Assembly (NCBI GenBank): GCA_036924285.1
Contig: JAYKYS010000012.1
Coordinates: forward strand, 5,766,001-5,830,000
Direction of reading: 5' to 3'
DNA: 64,000 nt
Source: Asterella californica
Taxonomy: Eukaryota; Streptophyta; Marchantiopsida; Marchantiales; Aytoniaceae
Below the pieces are notes generated by a model. It saw nothing but the letters and a program-made list of their open reading frames with translations, had not been told where the DNA came from and searched no databases. Positions within the stretch are counted from its first letter, which is position 1. Each line of letters starts with the position of its first letter. Below are positions 1 through 11,193 of this stretch, in pieces. A program made the position numbers and the translations under genes.

Positions 1-320
1 GAATCTTTTCTTGTTTTTAATGCCCACAAAGTCCACAACTTTAATCCAACCACTAATATCAAGTCAAAAAGGAGATAAGGGATACTTTCCACCCCCTTTC
101 TACCTTTTAGACAAGATGACAAGATAGTAGTGCTCACTCTTTAGCAAATATCTGAATTCTGCCAAAAGTACAGCTAAGTTTAACCATAACTAACTTTTAG
201 CTAGTCATGACTAACTTGATATCTCCTAAAAGTACTTTGGCAGCAAATAAACATTCTCAACACTTAGTTAGAACTAAACACCTTACTAATAGACAAACTT
301 TCTATGTGTAACATAGGTCG
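1..320 (-). other. AT-rich non-coding stretch downstream of gag, with a candidate polypurine tract
   Basis: No coding signal is visible past the gag stop. On the minus strand a purine run (pyrimidine-rich on plus, about 85-109) has the look of a polypurine tract, but no LTR start with TG follows directly, so its role as the plus-strand primer is unproven. The rest is AT-rich. Confidence 0.3.
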
Positions 321-1931
321 TTACAGTACATTGCTAGCTCTATCCCTCGGTACATAACGATTATATTGGGCGGGAGGCGTAGGAGTGAAGGGTTGGATCG
401 TCTCGATCCTATAGCAGGTTTCCCCACTGGGATCGTGTAGATATCCCTCATCATCTTCTTCCCATCTTGCCCAGTTGACAGCTTGGTCCTGCGTACACTG
501 ATCTCTGGTGTGTCCAGAAGAGTTACAAAGGTTGCACCAAAGGTTTGGCCGAGAAGCCGTAGGCTGCTTCCGCTTGTCCTTCTGGTTCAGAAGATGAACT
601 TTCAGGTCGGCAAACTGCTTCAGAACCTCATCGATGCGGGGATCAGGTGCAGACTGAATGATTTGAGTTTGAGGCATCTTCTGCACAACTTCCTCCCTTG
701 CTCGCGTCTTCTCCTTCTTCTTCTTCCGCGTCTTCTTCTCTTGTTCAGATTCGGATTCTGAACTTTCGACAGTAGACTCTTCAGAAGTAGAGGCTGCTTC
801 CGAATCACTGTTATCAGTTTCAGTGGACTTGGACTTCTTCTTGGACTTCCGGGAAGACTTCTTCGACTTCGTGGACTTCTTCGAGGTCTTCTCTTTGTCT
901 TTCGTCATATTCCGAGTGATGCTCGAGGTTTCATACTGCTCGGCATGCTTCTGTACTTCTGCTAAATCATCACCTCCTCCTCTTTTGCAGTGCAATTCCA
1001 TGTCCTGAGACAATCCTCCCAAGTACCAGTCCACAGCTTGCTGAGCACAGTAGCCGGGTCTTCCTTGGTTCTGAGGGATGTGATCCAAGAGATCTTCAAA
1101 TCTCTCGGTGTAATCCCTCAGTGTCTCTTTCTTCTTTCGTTCGAGCCTCTGAAGCTCTATGAGGGTCATCCGATCGTAGCCCACTCCTCTTAACCTCTTC
1201 AGAAAAGCTGCCTTCAGAGTAGCCCAAGCGGCCATTACTACAACATCATCCAACGTTTTACTCATCCACTTCCTTCCTTTCCCTTTGATCAAACTGGGAA
1301 ATACACGGAGTCTGTCAACATCAGCGTCTTCCTTGTTGGATCTAGAGATGGTCTCGAACATCGTGATGAAGTCGTCCGCATCAGCATCATCGTCGTACGG
1401 ATGGTACTTCTGCCGAGTGTGGGAAGCCATGTTGACTGCCAGCTGGCGCGACTGCCAACTTCTTTCTTCCTCAGGTCCAGGTGGTGGAGATGGTCTTCTC
1501 GAAGGTCCAGGCCTGTCTGAATCAGGAAGATCGTCTTCTGAGTCAGAGCTACTATCACTGCTACCTCCCGAGACGTCTGGAACAATCTCCTCCAGTCTTC
1601 CCTCACCTTGAGAAGCTTCTCCCGCACTTGGGAAGATGTCTTCCGAGTAACCAGTACCGAAATCTACTTTATACACGTGATCACCCGGTTGGTTTCTGTC
1701 TTCGCCAAAGATTATGCTCGAGATGGAAGGCTCTTCCAACTCTACCGATCGGATCTTCCTGAGCTCTTCTTCTTTCCTTTGGTGTCTCAGGGATATCCGC
1801 TGATCTCTAGAAGCGGTTCGCTGGGGTGAGTCAACCCACTCAGGATCTTTACCCGTGCGTCTTCTGCTTCTTCCTCCGGTCGGAGGCATCCACCACAGTA
1901 CTGAGAACAGATGTCTCTCTTTTTCTACCAC
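321..1931 (-). CDS. Gag polyprotein of family-1 retrotransposon
   Basis: An intact 536-aa ORF encoding the capsid/nucleocapsid protein that packages element RNA into cytoplasmic particles. From N to C: a basic/acidic Ser-rich leader (about 1-165), a capsid region typed as retrotransposon gag by its central block (about 170-340, around FLKRLRGVGYDRMTLIELQR), a Lys/Ser/Glu-rich low-complexity segment (about 345-430) that may bind nucleic acid, and one zinc knuckle CNLCNSSGHTRDQC (CX2CX4HX4C). It begins about 300 bp downstream of the primer-binding site, as expected for gag. The ORF stops without running into protease, so pol would need a separate frame or lies outside the window. The one knuckle differs from the two knuckles in the adjacent pol-side fragment at 8081-8577. 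Codons are biased toward GAAGAC-containing pairs, as in the whole family. Confidence 0.8.
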   Translation of the reverse strand: MVEKERHLFSVLWWMPPTGGRSRRRTGKDPEWVDSPQRTASRDQRISLRHQRKEEELRKIRSVELEEPSISSIIFGEDRNQPGDHVYKVDFGTGYSEDIFPSAGEASQGEGRLEEIVPDVSGGSSDSSSDSEDDLPDSDRPGPSRRPSPPPGPEEERSWQSRQLAVNMASHTRQKYHPYDDDADADDFITMFETISRSNKEDADVDRLRVFPSLIKGKGRKWMSKTLDDVVVMAAWATLKAAFLKRLRGVGYDRMTLIELQRLERKKKETLRDYTERFEDLLDHIPQNQGRPGYCAQQAVDWYLGGLSQDMELHCKRGGGDDLAEVQKHAEQYETSSITRNMTKDKEKTSKKSTKSKKSSRKSKKKSKSTETDNSDSEAASTSEESTVESSESESEQEKKTRKKKKEKTRAREEVVQKMPQTQIIQSAPDPRIDEVLKQFADLKVHLLNQKDKRKQPTASRPNLWCNLCNSSGHTRDQCTQDQAVNWARWEEDDEGYLHDPSGETCYRIETIQPFTPTPPAQYNRYVPRDRASNVL

Positions 1932-2233
1932 TAGATCCAGGAGACCAAATGACTGAACAACCGATCACAAGTTCAGAACGTCTTCTTCTCCTGCTTCTGG
2001 TTGCACTCACTGCAATCTTCCAAGATCGAGTCTTCCAAGGAGTTCTTGGAAGCAGGGAAGCGGCTTCTTCCAACTTTCCCTGATGTATCTTATCAGCTTC
2101 TGGTTGCGGTGTCTGTCTTCTAGCAAGATAGAGTCCCACAACACATTCAACTATAATCAAAGTTAGTTCGAAACGAACCTAACTAATGGCACACAGATCC
2201 AGGAAGCTTAGAACAGAAGTTACTAAGATGAAA

Positions 2234-2251
2234 TCCTCGGCAGCGGCGCCA
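2234..2251 (-). promoter_or_regulatory. Primer-binding site, tRNA-Asp type
   Basis: The minus strand reads TGGCGCCGCTGCCGAGGA, 19 bp downstream of the LTR end at 2271. It closely resembles TGGCGCCGTTGCCGGGGA, the tRNA-Asp-complementary site of plant Athila-type Gypsy elements. This supports both the orientation of 1a and the LTR boundary. Two to three mismatches to that consensus are visible. Confidence 0.8.
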
Positions 2252-2270
2252 AAAATGGTTCCTCACTATA

Positions 2271-5200
2271 TGTAGTGACGTAGGATTTCTCCTTTTGCCC
2301 ATTTAGTATACAAGATATCGTTCTCACAGAGGATTTGCACAAGTAACGCTGCTCTAAGTTCTAAGATCTGTTCAAACACACAAACACACGGGTTTTGCCT
2401 AGAAATCCCGTCTTCTCACAAAATCACACAAAACAACATGTCTTCCAGACACGCCAAATGGTGCTCTGGACCCAAACAAACAACTATCAATTATAATATC
2501 ATACAACTATTCACAGAGAAGCTCGGGAAGACGATCTTCCTACTTCCAGGTTGCTTCTTCCGGTCTTCTTGATACCGTCTTCCCGAAGCGATTCTCGTCT
2601 TCTGGGGGTTAAGCTCGTCTTCTCACACCTCCAGAAGGCTGTCCGGCTTCGCAGAAGTCGACTAGTAACAGTCGTTACACCTTACTCTCACACTCACATT
2701 CCAACGGATTGGATAACTCACAGGGTGTATGCCCCATGTAGCCTTCCCAGGCTTCTGCCTACGGAAGTTGTCTTCCTGCAACACTACAACGACATTCACC
2801 TTCACGGAAGCTCAATAGAAGTATCGGAAGCTCACTAGAAAAGATAAGAAGATGGGGAAGATGAGGGAAGATGGGAAGAAGAGGAAATCCAAACAAGAGA
2901 AAACTGGATGAAAAAGGGCAATTAAGATTCCGACAGGCTTCTAGTCCGGATCCTGACTAACAAGCCATCCCTGCTTGTAATAGTTTGGGAAGGAAGACAA
3001 CAAACGTGAGTACTGTAGCACCGTCTTCTACTCGAGGATGTCGTCTTCTGTTGCGGGAAGAAGGCTTCTTTCTTCTTCACTTCGCTGCTCTGACTGCTCT
3101 GTCTTCTGGGATCCCTTACCCAGAAGACCGTTCGTACGTAGATCCCAAGTGCTCTACTGAACGAGCCAAGCTACACTCCACAACTGCTGACAATCACCGC
3201 CACTCAAGAAGAACACTTCCCATGCACAATTGGGAGCGAATTCAATGAACCCACCATCCAGAAGACATGGACAAAGCTTCTGCACTCAAATCCACAATCT
3301 ATTCCCCGAGAAGAAGTCACAATGGCATTGGGAAGCTCACTCCCGCTACTTCCTGCGTCTACTCCTCGACACACCAGCCTAGATAACAAGACTGCACGAG
3401 GATGCCGTTCCCTGTTCCTAGACTGTCCACTACTTCTATCTACATCTTCGAACCACTGCTGGTGCGAGTATGCAGACCCCTCCTGTATATTCCAAGACTA
3501 TTCGTATGTTTCCAACGACGGGTGTAGTGTGCTAAGACTGTCTCTGCTCTAATGTGTCTCGCCTGCCTGTCTGTAGAATCGGTGTGTATGTTCAGTTACT
3601 ACAGAATCCTACAGAACTGACATAACTGGCAGAGCTCCATTTCCTACTCTACGATCCTACTTAACCATCTGCCTCGAGAGTCAGGGGAGGCGACCACCAG
3701 GGAGAGAGAGAGAGGCGCTGACAAGAGGTTGTCACCTCACATGCATGCGGTCCCTCTTCCCAATTAGCCCTCTATTGTGTTACTCCTACGCTACCTATGC
3801 TGCCACATGGGGTCCATGGAAAACTGCCACCCTTAAGATAGCATGTCCGATCCTACTAAATCTGGAAGTGTCGATTGAGTTTGCTAACTACTCTGATTGC
3901 TCGATGGCAATCTCCACATGATCTGCTCCTACCGGAGCTACTACCTCGACTTCTGATGGGCTGGGAAGCCCTGCACTTACCTCGGGTACCACTGAGGTAA
4001 CTTCCCTCTCCTCGCTCTTCGCTGGCCCTGCTGTTTCTGCGGCTGCGTCTTCCCCGGCTTCGACTTCGGAAGATGGAATGGTCTTCTGGGAAGACGAGTC
4101 GAATGGTGCGTCTTCGGTCTTCTGAGGCACAGATGCAGTACTAGGGACCATGGCGACCTCATAGGGGTCCGGGGAAGTCGCTTCCTCCACGCGGAATACC
4201 TGGGAAGACGGCTCGTCTTCTTGTCTTCCAGAAGACATCATGTCTTTCGGGACGTCTTCTGGAGTCTTCTCGTCTTCCAACGCTGTCACCACCAAGTGTA
4301 CAGCGAGATCGAACTCCTTCTTCTCCATTCCGGACCCAGTCGAGGGTGCTGGGGCTTGGGAAGATGCGGTTGCAGGTGTTGGAAGTGAGGGAAGACCATA
4401 AAGTGTGTTCACTCCTTCTATCTGTCTATCTAGGTATCTGAACATGCTATCTCTGCATTCCACCAACCTCGTCTTGGACCCGCTGTCCCATTCCCTAGCT
4501 AAGGTAAGTAACTTCTTACCCGCGGTGAAGTTGAACTTCTTCCGAAGCGCTTCTACCGACTGAGCTAACATCTTCTGCGCACGAGCCTCTGCTGCTTCCC
4601 TCTGCGTCTTCTCCACTGCAGCTCGTGCTTCTGCGGCTTCTCGCTGCATCTTCCAAGTGGTCTGTTCTTCTGCAAGGGCAGTGATCTTCTCCCGCACTCG
4701 AAGAACTTCCTGATCGCGTTGCTGTACTCGCGTCTGCAACTCTTGGTTGCTCTTCCGAAGTTGCATCGACTCCTTGGCAGAAGCGGCTGCTTCCGCCTTG
4801 TACCTGGCTGCAAGCTTCTCCGTAGTGCGGAGGCTAGCTTCCAGCGACTCCGTCTTCTGCTGGCTGTCTTCCTGTCGCAGCAAGGTGCGCAGGCCGAATC
4901 CAGGCTGTAAAGGCTTCTCCTGTGCCCTCGCTCTCCTCTCCAGCAACTCCATAGCGGGCTGGATCTCCTTCTGGAAGTAGGCACTGAACTCCTCCAGTCG
5001 TCTTCCTGCGGAAGACAAGTTCATTTCCACCACTCGCTCCATGGTGTCGACTTCGTCTTCCAGAGGCAAGGAAGCCTCTTCCACTACTACGGCCTTCATC
5101 TTCTGCGCACGAGAAGAAGCTACTCTTCTCATCTTCCGGGGTGGAAGACTCCTCGTGGCAGGAGCGGCTCTCCTCTTTGCGCTTCCTCGCATCGCAGTAG

Positions 5201-8080
5201 GAGTGCCCATCCATCCTTCGTCTTCTGGAGTCTTCAGAAGACTCCCAGGTGTTACTGAAGCTATCTTCTGCTCCGATCGGGTACTCAGCAAGTCTTCCTC
5301 CGAGTCCGACTCCGATCCTGAATGAATGAGGGAGATGGGTGTCCTCGGTACACTTCTGTGACCCATCTTCCTCACTGGCGTGGCGTCTTCCGACCCACTA
5401 GACTCATCTTCCCTCACCAGAAGCGTCTTCTGGTGAGAGCCGGGCCTCAGCTGTGGCATCAGAGTGGGAGGGGGCGTTGCTGCTACCTCTCGGTCATCGT
5501 CTTCCGAGGTCTCCTCCTTCACCTCCTGTCGCTCCGTTGGCCCATACACTACCAGCTGATCTTCCCTAAGATCCCCCATGGCTACATACAAGTAGCAGAA
5601 GAAGGGCGTCAGATGTCCTCCCGCCGGCTCCCGGTAAGACTCTATCTTCCAACCGTTCCTCCCCTGCCTGTCTTCCACGAAAAGGCAGGTGGTACTCCCA
5701 GACACATGCCATGAACTCACAATCCTAGGCAAGATCTTCTTCTCGTACCAATATCCTCGGTTCTCGGTCTCTGGCCTGTGAAACGCCTTACGCCACTAGT
5801 CTTCAGTCCAGGAAGACGGTCTTCCTCGAGCTACTCCTGCCTTCGCAGGTACACGGTTACGCGGTGGTAACACGGCCCACACCTCCTCCAGAAGCCCTTG
5901 ATCTGCGAAGTTCTAATCCCACAGGAAGAAGTCGAGAGTTTTATATAAAGTGTTTGTGTAAAAGATTGAGACCCAACTCCTTGAGGAAAGGAGTGGCCTC
6001 GGCCAATTCTGCCGTGGGTAACACCAAACCTCGCGGATGCATCGACATACTTGGAAGATCTGTTGCACTAAACCACAAGCACCTACTATGAGCTGAAGGC
6101 TCAGTTCTTCCCGAGTGCCCACAGTCTAGCTTCTACTTCTCAGAAGACGAAACTAGTCTTCCAGAAGACAGCTACTCCGTCTTCCGGGATTCTAACAGTA
6201 CTTCCTAGATAGCTCTCATCTTCCGAGCTATATCTAAACAATCCTATCTAAGCAAGGCCTCGCATGGATTACCAAGAAGACAACCCACCTTGCATTACAT
6301 CCTACTTCCTATCAGAAGATACAAGATATGCGAGAAGTAGAGTATGAGAAAGGTTCAGAAGATGGTTGCGGGCTCCTGCGGTGACAGTGGCCTCTGGGAA
6401 GACACTTGGGACAGCTTCCGATTCAATGTCTTTCTCGGAAGACTTCTCGAAGTCAGACTTCCCTTCACTGGTCTCACCTGTCTTCTTCTTCCTACACGCA
6501 ATCTATCCTCACAACAGACTCAAGACAACTGCACTCTGTTCTTCTGACTTCTCACTTTTCATACGCACTCAGAAGAAGCTTGCTGCATGATGGGAAGACA
6601 TGACCCTCGACCATTCCCTCCAGATTTTGCCAGCAAGACTTCTCACAACTCTCTTCTAAGTTCGGGAAGAAGAAGGAACGGCTGCTATGGATCGGACAGA
6701 AGAGACCCGAATGGACCCTCGCGTCTTCTCGCTCATTTTGCCAGCCTTCTAGTCTTCTAGTCTCTCTAGGAAGATGGGGAGTTGAGAAGCTTGGAAGACC
6801 GGGAGGCACAGGCCTAGTTCTCGACTTCCAACTTCTCGAATTAACACAACAACTCACCACTCCACTCAGGATTCGTACCAAGCCTCTCTAAACACAAAAG
6901 CAAAGCAAATCCACTCTTGATATGAATTGTGTTCAGTCGACTTCCGAAGACAGTCTTCCGAAGACGGTCTTCCGAAGACAGTCAAGTTCAAGAAGCGTCT
7001 TCCGAAGATGTTCCCATCTTCCGAATCGTCTTCTGTTCCAAGTTTCGGGGATAGAGAGGTAGGGGGGTAGGGAAATTGATAGTTGGGGTCTCCAATTTGA
7101 AGGCTAGGAGTAGGGAAGCTCGAATTGAGCTCGGGAAGAAGCAAGGAGATGTCTCGACAGAAATTGGGCAGCGCTTCCGCGCCCAATGTCTCAATAAAAA
7201 GAATGGAGGTGGGGTAATCGATCAGGCTGCCTGCACACAATCAAGGAAGCGCGGGGAGTACCAAGAAAAGACGAGAAGAAGTGGGAGGGGAAAAGAACAG
7301 GGGGAAGAACCTCTACAGTCTTCTTCGGCTCCCCGAGTTACCTTCGACCTCCGCGCGCTTCTGGCTCTTGTCCTAGCTTCCAATGCGACTCCACACGACT
7401 GCGCCTGCTGTCAATTTCGGTCCACACCTTGATTCCACCTCTGCTTCTACTCGCCACTCTTCACTGTCAGCTTCTCGGAAGCTCCACAGAAACGTCTTCG
7501 CTTTCTCTGCTGTTTGTGCTCCCGCAATTCAATCTCACCTTTCGCCTAGCTGCCAACTTACTCTCTCCTACCTCGATGTCTCACTTGATTCCTCTCTCAA
7601 TGCTAGCTCGCGAAGCTCACTCTCTCAATCGATCTTCTTCAGGCGCGCTATGCTGCGGAAAGTTGGAAGGTGTCTAATGTGCTTCCTCACGCAACTTCCC
7701 CGCAGATTAGGGGTTCTCGTCCTTGGTGTCTTCCTGACCTACCTACCTATTCGGTGCGCTCCAGTAGGTACACCTACTGTCTTACCTGAAAACTCGTGGT
7801 TGGTCCTTCGCGGTCGCTGTCTTCTGGAAGATAGGCGTCTTCCGCCGTCTTCCCATCTTCCGCCGTCTTCTCGTCTTCTGAAGACGCAACTGAGAAGACG
7901 ATCTTCCGAAGACGGTCGTCTTCTGAAGAAGTCAACTTCTTATTACAAACAGCTCTTAAGATCATCTTCCTGTTAAGGAAGACGTAACCTTAAGTAACAA
8001 CGCTTCTTCAGTTATACAAACAAGTCATTATTCTTAAAAATTTCAAAAATTCGTGCATCCTGTAATTTGTGGGCACCACA
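2271..8080 (-). repeat. Very long (5.8 kb) 5' LTR of element 1a
   Basis: On the minus strand it starts TGTGGTGCCC at 8080 and ends CGTCACTACA at 2271. It pairs as an inverted copy with 11207-17357; terminal stretches are nearly identical by eye (e.g. 7935-8080 against 11207-11350). Relative to the other copy it carries about 1.35 kb extra (about 2290-3640) and about 0.38 kb extra inside its ORF, but lacks the nested solo LTR and about 0.19 kb of ORF. It encloses a 614-aa ORF and is full of GAAGAC/GTCTTC. A length near 6 kb is rare, though Ogre/Tat-type elements reach it. Confidence 0.75.
3888..5732 (-). CDS. LTR-encoded coiled-coil protein, family unknown (left copy)
   Basis: A 614-aa ORF wholly inside the LTR; I do not recognise its family. 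Residues about 1-60 carry the conserved block SSWHVSGSTTCLFVEDRQGR and about 40-55 a CYLYVAMGDL segment. Residues 65-215 are acidic/Ser-rich with basic patches such as PPRKMRR, a possible nuclear signal. Residues about 265-400 form an Ala/Glu/Arg-rich coiled coil, and the tail is Glu/Pro/Ser-rich. It aligns along its length with the ORF at 15106-17088 but lacks about 62 aa after SYREP and keeps about 127 aa of coiled coil that the other copy has lost. Both differences keep the frame. The upstream part present in the right copy is broken here by a roughly 30-bp AT-rich insertion near 5935-5970. It could be an accessory Gag- or Env-like product; no transmembrane segment is evident. Confidence 0.6.
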   Translation of the reverse strand: MPRIVSSWHVSGSTTCLFVEDRQGRNGWKIESYREPAGGHLTPFFCYLYVAMGDLREDQLVVYGPTERQEVKEETSEDDDREVAATPPPTLMPQLRPGSHQKTLLVREDESSGSEDATPVRKMGHRSVPRTPISLIHSGSESDSEEDLLSTRSEQKIASVTPGSLLKTPEDEGWMGTPTAMRGSAKRRAAPATRSLPPRKMRRVASSRAQKMKAVVVEEASLPLEDEVDTMERVVEMNLSSAGRRLEEFSAYFQKEIQPAMELLERRARAQEKPLQPGFGLRTLLRQEDSQQKTESLEASLRTTEKLAARYKAEAAASAKESMQLRKSNQELQTRVQQRDQEVLRVREKITALAEEQTTWKMQREAAEARAAVEKTQREAAEARAQKMLAQSVEALRKKFNFTAGKKLLTLAREWDSGSKTRLVECRDSMFRYLDRQIEGVNTLYGLPSLPTPATASSQAPAPSTGSGMEKKEFDLAVHLVVTALEDEKTPEDVPKDMMSSGRQEDEPSSQVFRVEEATSPDPYEVAMVPSTASVPQKTEDAPFDSSSQKTIPSSEVEAGEDAAAETAGPAKSEEREVTSVVPEVSAGLPSPSEVEVVAPVGADHVEIAIEQSE

Positions 8081-8577
8081 CCAGGACACCCTGGCAGCCT
8101 TCTTCATCACAACGACCTCTCAACCCTCTTCCTGGAGCGTGCAATAATTGTGGAGAGACAGGACACTGGTGGTCCACCTGTCCTCACCCGAGAAGACAGA
8201 TTGGGCAAGTGCCCTTGTGTGAGAATTGTAAGGAAGCCGGTCATTTCACATGGAATTGTCCTCAGACCTTACGGCCACGACAAATGGTGAGATTTGCAGA
8301 TACCACGCCTCCTGTAGAAGCAGCATCAACTTCTAAGCTCGAGTTAGCAGTGGTACAGCACATCACGGTAGAAGAAGAAGATCCTAGGGATTGTACGGAT
8401 TGTCTCCATATCGAGGAAGACGAACCAGACCCCGGGAAGCGCAAAGGAAAGGAACCTCAGCTGCAGAAGACGACTGCAGCTCAGAAGATGGAGACACCTG
8501 AAGAAGCGTCATCTTTCACTTTGACGGATGGTACTGTTTGGAATCCTGAAGGCAGGAGTCATCTTTCCAGTACTTAG
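8081..8577 (+). pseudogene. Truncated Gag nucleocapsid region with two zinc knuckles (element 1b)
   Basis: The reading frame runs in from the LTR of 1a, so its true start is lost. It encodes two CCHC knuckles, CNNCGETGHWWSTC and CENCKEAGHFTWNC (both CX2CX4HX4C), followed by an acidic linker and a Lys/Glu-rich tail ending at 8577. Tandem knuckles bind element RNA during packaging. The downstream RT is in another frame and begins abruptly at about 8540, so protease and early RT appear deleted at this junction. The capsid part presumably lies beyond element 1a, left of the window. Confidence 0.7.
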
Positions 8578-10018
8578 CAGTGAGTGGGTAGCTCCTATTG
8601 TCATCATGCCGAAGAAGCAGACAGGGAAGATCCGAGTGTGTCAGGACTTCCGGAAGCTGAACTTGGTCAAGAAGAAGGATCATCATCTTTTACCATTCAC
8701 CGACTCTGTGTTAGACCAGGTAGCAGGACATGAGTTCTACAGCTTTCTAGATGGGTATTCTGAGTACAACCAAGTTTCAATCAGAGAAGAAGACAAGTCG
8801 AAAACCACTTTCACCACTGATTGAGGCACGTACGCGTACAACCAAATGCCGTTTGGTTTATGCAATGCACCCGCCACATTCCAGAGGTTGATGATTACCA
8901 TCTTCAAGGAGTATCTTCGCACCTTTATGGAGATCTTCTTGGATGATTTCTGTGTGTTTGGATCGAGAGAAGACCACTTGATATTTCTAAGGAAGTGTTT
9001 TCTGAAGTGTAGAGAACATCGTTTGGCTCTTCACCCTGAGAAGTGCTTCTTTGGTATGTCAGAGGGGATCTTGCTAGGACATAGGATTTCCGGAAGAGGT
9101 ATAGAAGTCGACTGTGCTAAGGTGGAAGTCATCATGAAACTCCACCCACCTGCTAACCTGACACAGTTGAGAAGCTTCCTTGGCAACGTAGGATACTACA
9201 GGAGGTTTATTGACAGGTACGCAGAGATAGCAGGAAGACTCACTAAGTTGCTGAAGAAGGACGAACCATACGTTTGGTCTTCCGAGCAGCAGGAAGCATT
9301 CGAAGAAATGAAGAGGCTTCTGTCGAAATCCCCTGTCCTACGGCCACCTGATTGGGAAAGAGTCTTCCACATTTATGTGGATGTTTCTGCTTTCGCCATC
9401 GGGGTGGTGTTGAGTCAGAAAGGTGAGAAGAAGAAGGATTATCGCATCTACTACGCGGGAAGACAGCTCAGTGATGCAGAGAAGAAGTACTCGACAACTG
9501 AAAGGGAGTGTCTTGGCATGATTTACTCCTGTAGGAAGTTTAGACACTATCTTCTAGCAAACCCGTTCGTCTTCTATGTAGATCACTTCTCTTTGAAACA
9601 TCTTGTAAAGAAAGCAGATTTGTCTGGTAGGATAGCTAGGTGGATTCTCCTACTCCAGGAATTTACTTACACAGTTGAGTACAGGCCCGGAAGACAGCAT
9701 GTTAATGCTGACTACCTATCCAGACTAGAGACAGAACGACGAGAAGATGAAGTGGAAGACGAGTTTCCTGACGAGAAGTTGTTTTCAGTTTTCGTAGAGA
9801 CACTTTCATCTGAGGGGGGGCGTACCGCCTGCTTCCCAGAAGACGAGACTAGATCTTCTGATCCAGTCTTTGCGACTTCCACAGAAGAGTCGATCTTCAA
9901 GGACTTGAGGAAGTTCTTGGAAGACCAACAGTATCCCGAGGGATTGGATGCGGAGCAGAAGGCTGTCTTCTTACACAAGGCAGGACCTTACGCCATCTTC
10001 CAGGGTATCCTGTTTTGA
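8540..10018 (+). pseudogene. Reverse transcriptase-RNase H of element 1b, with in-frame stops
   Basis: Ty3/Gypsy RT copies element RNA into cDNA, and RNase H removes the RNA strand. Visible RT blocks: VLSSEWVAPIVIMPKK, KIRVCQDFRKLN, NQMPFGLCNAPATFQRL and the catalytic box FLDD near 8938. RNase H follows with HIYVDVSAFAIGVVLS, the active Glu in TERECLG, YVDHFSLKHLV and VNADYLSR (to about 9720). A linker continues to the TGA at 10016-10018. One TGA interrupts RT at 8822-8824, between TTD and GTYAYNQMPFG, where a Trp or Arg is expected. The single frame otherwise stays open for about 1.5 kb. The N-terminal third of RT and the protease are absent, so this copy is non-functional. Confidence 0.9.
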
Positions 10019-11148
10019 AAGGGACATGACGAGAAGCTAAGAAGATGTCTCGAGCCGTCAGAGATAAAATCAGTGATCAAAGGTCTTCACTACGAAGATG
10101 CTGGGGATCACTACGGGTTGAAGACCACAGTGAAGAAGATGCTAGACGCCGGATACTGGTGGTCAACTATGTATCGAGACACTTTTCAGGAGATCAGGAA
10201 GTGCGACGCATGCCAGAGGGTGGGAAGACCGACCGCTACAACAAGGTGGCCTCTTACCCCCATTCTTCCGCTTGCCCCGTTCGAAAAGTGAGCAATCGAC
10301 TTTGTGGGCCCTATCGCCCCGGTGGCGAGAAGAACACGAGCAAGGTACATCTTAATAGCTACCGACTATGCCACCAAGATGGTGGAAGGCGAGGCCACAA
10401 GAAAGAACGATGCCGCAGTAGTAGCAAGGTTTCTTTGGCATAACATCATCACTAGGTACGGATGTCCGCTGGAATTGGTATCAGATAGGGGTACTCATTT
10501 CTTAAATGAGACTATCTCCCTCCTGACCCAATACTTCAGCATTAAGCATCGGAAGATGACGCCATACAACCCGAAAGCGAATGGGCTGACGGAGAAGTCG
10601 AACGGTCTTCTGTGTAACATCCTGAACAAGGTAACTGTTAACCATGCGTATGACTGGGACACGAAACTGTCATCCGTGTTGTGGGCTTTCAAGATTTCAC
10701 CTAAAGTCACAACCCAGAAGACGCCTTTCTACCTAACTAACGGCATGACACCTATTGTACCCATTGAGTTAGAAGTCCCAACATACCGGTTAGCCATATC
10801 CGAACGCATGGGAGAAGAAGAGAGCCAGGAGCAGCGTCTTCTGAATTTCGTAGAGTTTGAAGAAGACAGAAATGCAGCTTTGAAGAAGACATACGAGGTG
10901 CAAGCGCAACGTAAGGTAAACTACGATAGCAAGTTGAGGAAGGTAACTGTTGTGGATGGGGACTTGGTGCTTCTCTGCGACAACCGCCATATTAAGTTCC
11001 CCGGGAAACTTCTGACACGGTAAGGAAGATGGGACCTTACCGTGTCTTAGAGGTCTTCGACAATGGCTCCTTGCAGTTGGAAGAGTTGGACGGTACACTG
11101 ATGACCACTCGTGTTAATGGGTGGCGCGTCAAGAAGTACAGAACGTAA
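10019..11148 (+). pseudogene. Integrase of element 1b, with stops and a frameshift
   Basis: Integrase inserts the cDNA into chromosomes. The zinc-binding HHCC domain is visible (GLHYEDAGDHYG followed by IRKCDACQR). The core follows with the first Asp in AIDFVGP, the second in ELVSDRGTHFLN and the third residue, Glu, in NGLTEKSNG. The frame is the same as RT with TGA at 10289-10291 (just before AIDFVGP, where Trp is usual) and TAA at 11021-11023. After a one-base shift the C-terminal domain continues from about 11026 (GPYRVLEVFDNGSLQLEEL) to a natural stop at 11146-11148. No chromodomain is seen. The purine-rich tract and 3' LTR follow within 60 bp. Confidence 0.9.
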
Positions 11149-11193
11149 ACAGAAGTACAGAAACCACTGATGTTTGCGGAGATGCAAACATTT

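Larger units (their letters stand above)
1..8080 (-). mobile_element. Family-1 Ty3/Gypsy element 1a (5' LTR, PBS, gag; runs off left edge)
   Basis: Read on the minus strand, the order is 5' LTR (8080 to 2271), tRNA-Asp-type primer-binding site (2251-2234) and gag (1931-321). Pol, if present, lies beyond the left edge. The LTR is the inverted counterpart of the LTR at 11207-17357, so 1a and 1b are the same family in opposite orientation. The right end (8080) abuts a pol segment already truncated inside its zinc-knuckle region. The simplest reading is that 1a inserted into the gag of 1b; the duplicated target bases would then be those at 8081-8085 and should recur at the far end of 1a. That end is not visible, so an inverted rearrangement remains possible. 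Confidence 0.75.

Noticed and set aside
85..109. Purine tract as proof of a 3' LTR at the left edge
   Set aside because: No TG-starting LTR matching 2271-8080 follows on the minus strand within the visible bases.
483..1829. Plus-strand ORFs rich in Leu/Ser opposite the gag of element 1a
   Set aside because: They are antisense shadows of the Lys/Ser/Glu-rich gag and of GAAGAC repeats, with no domain of their own.
5935..5970. TATATAAAG as an LTR promoter TATA box
   Set aside because: It lies in a short AT-rich insertion absent from the other LTR copy and on the wrong strand for element 1a.
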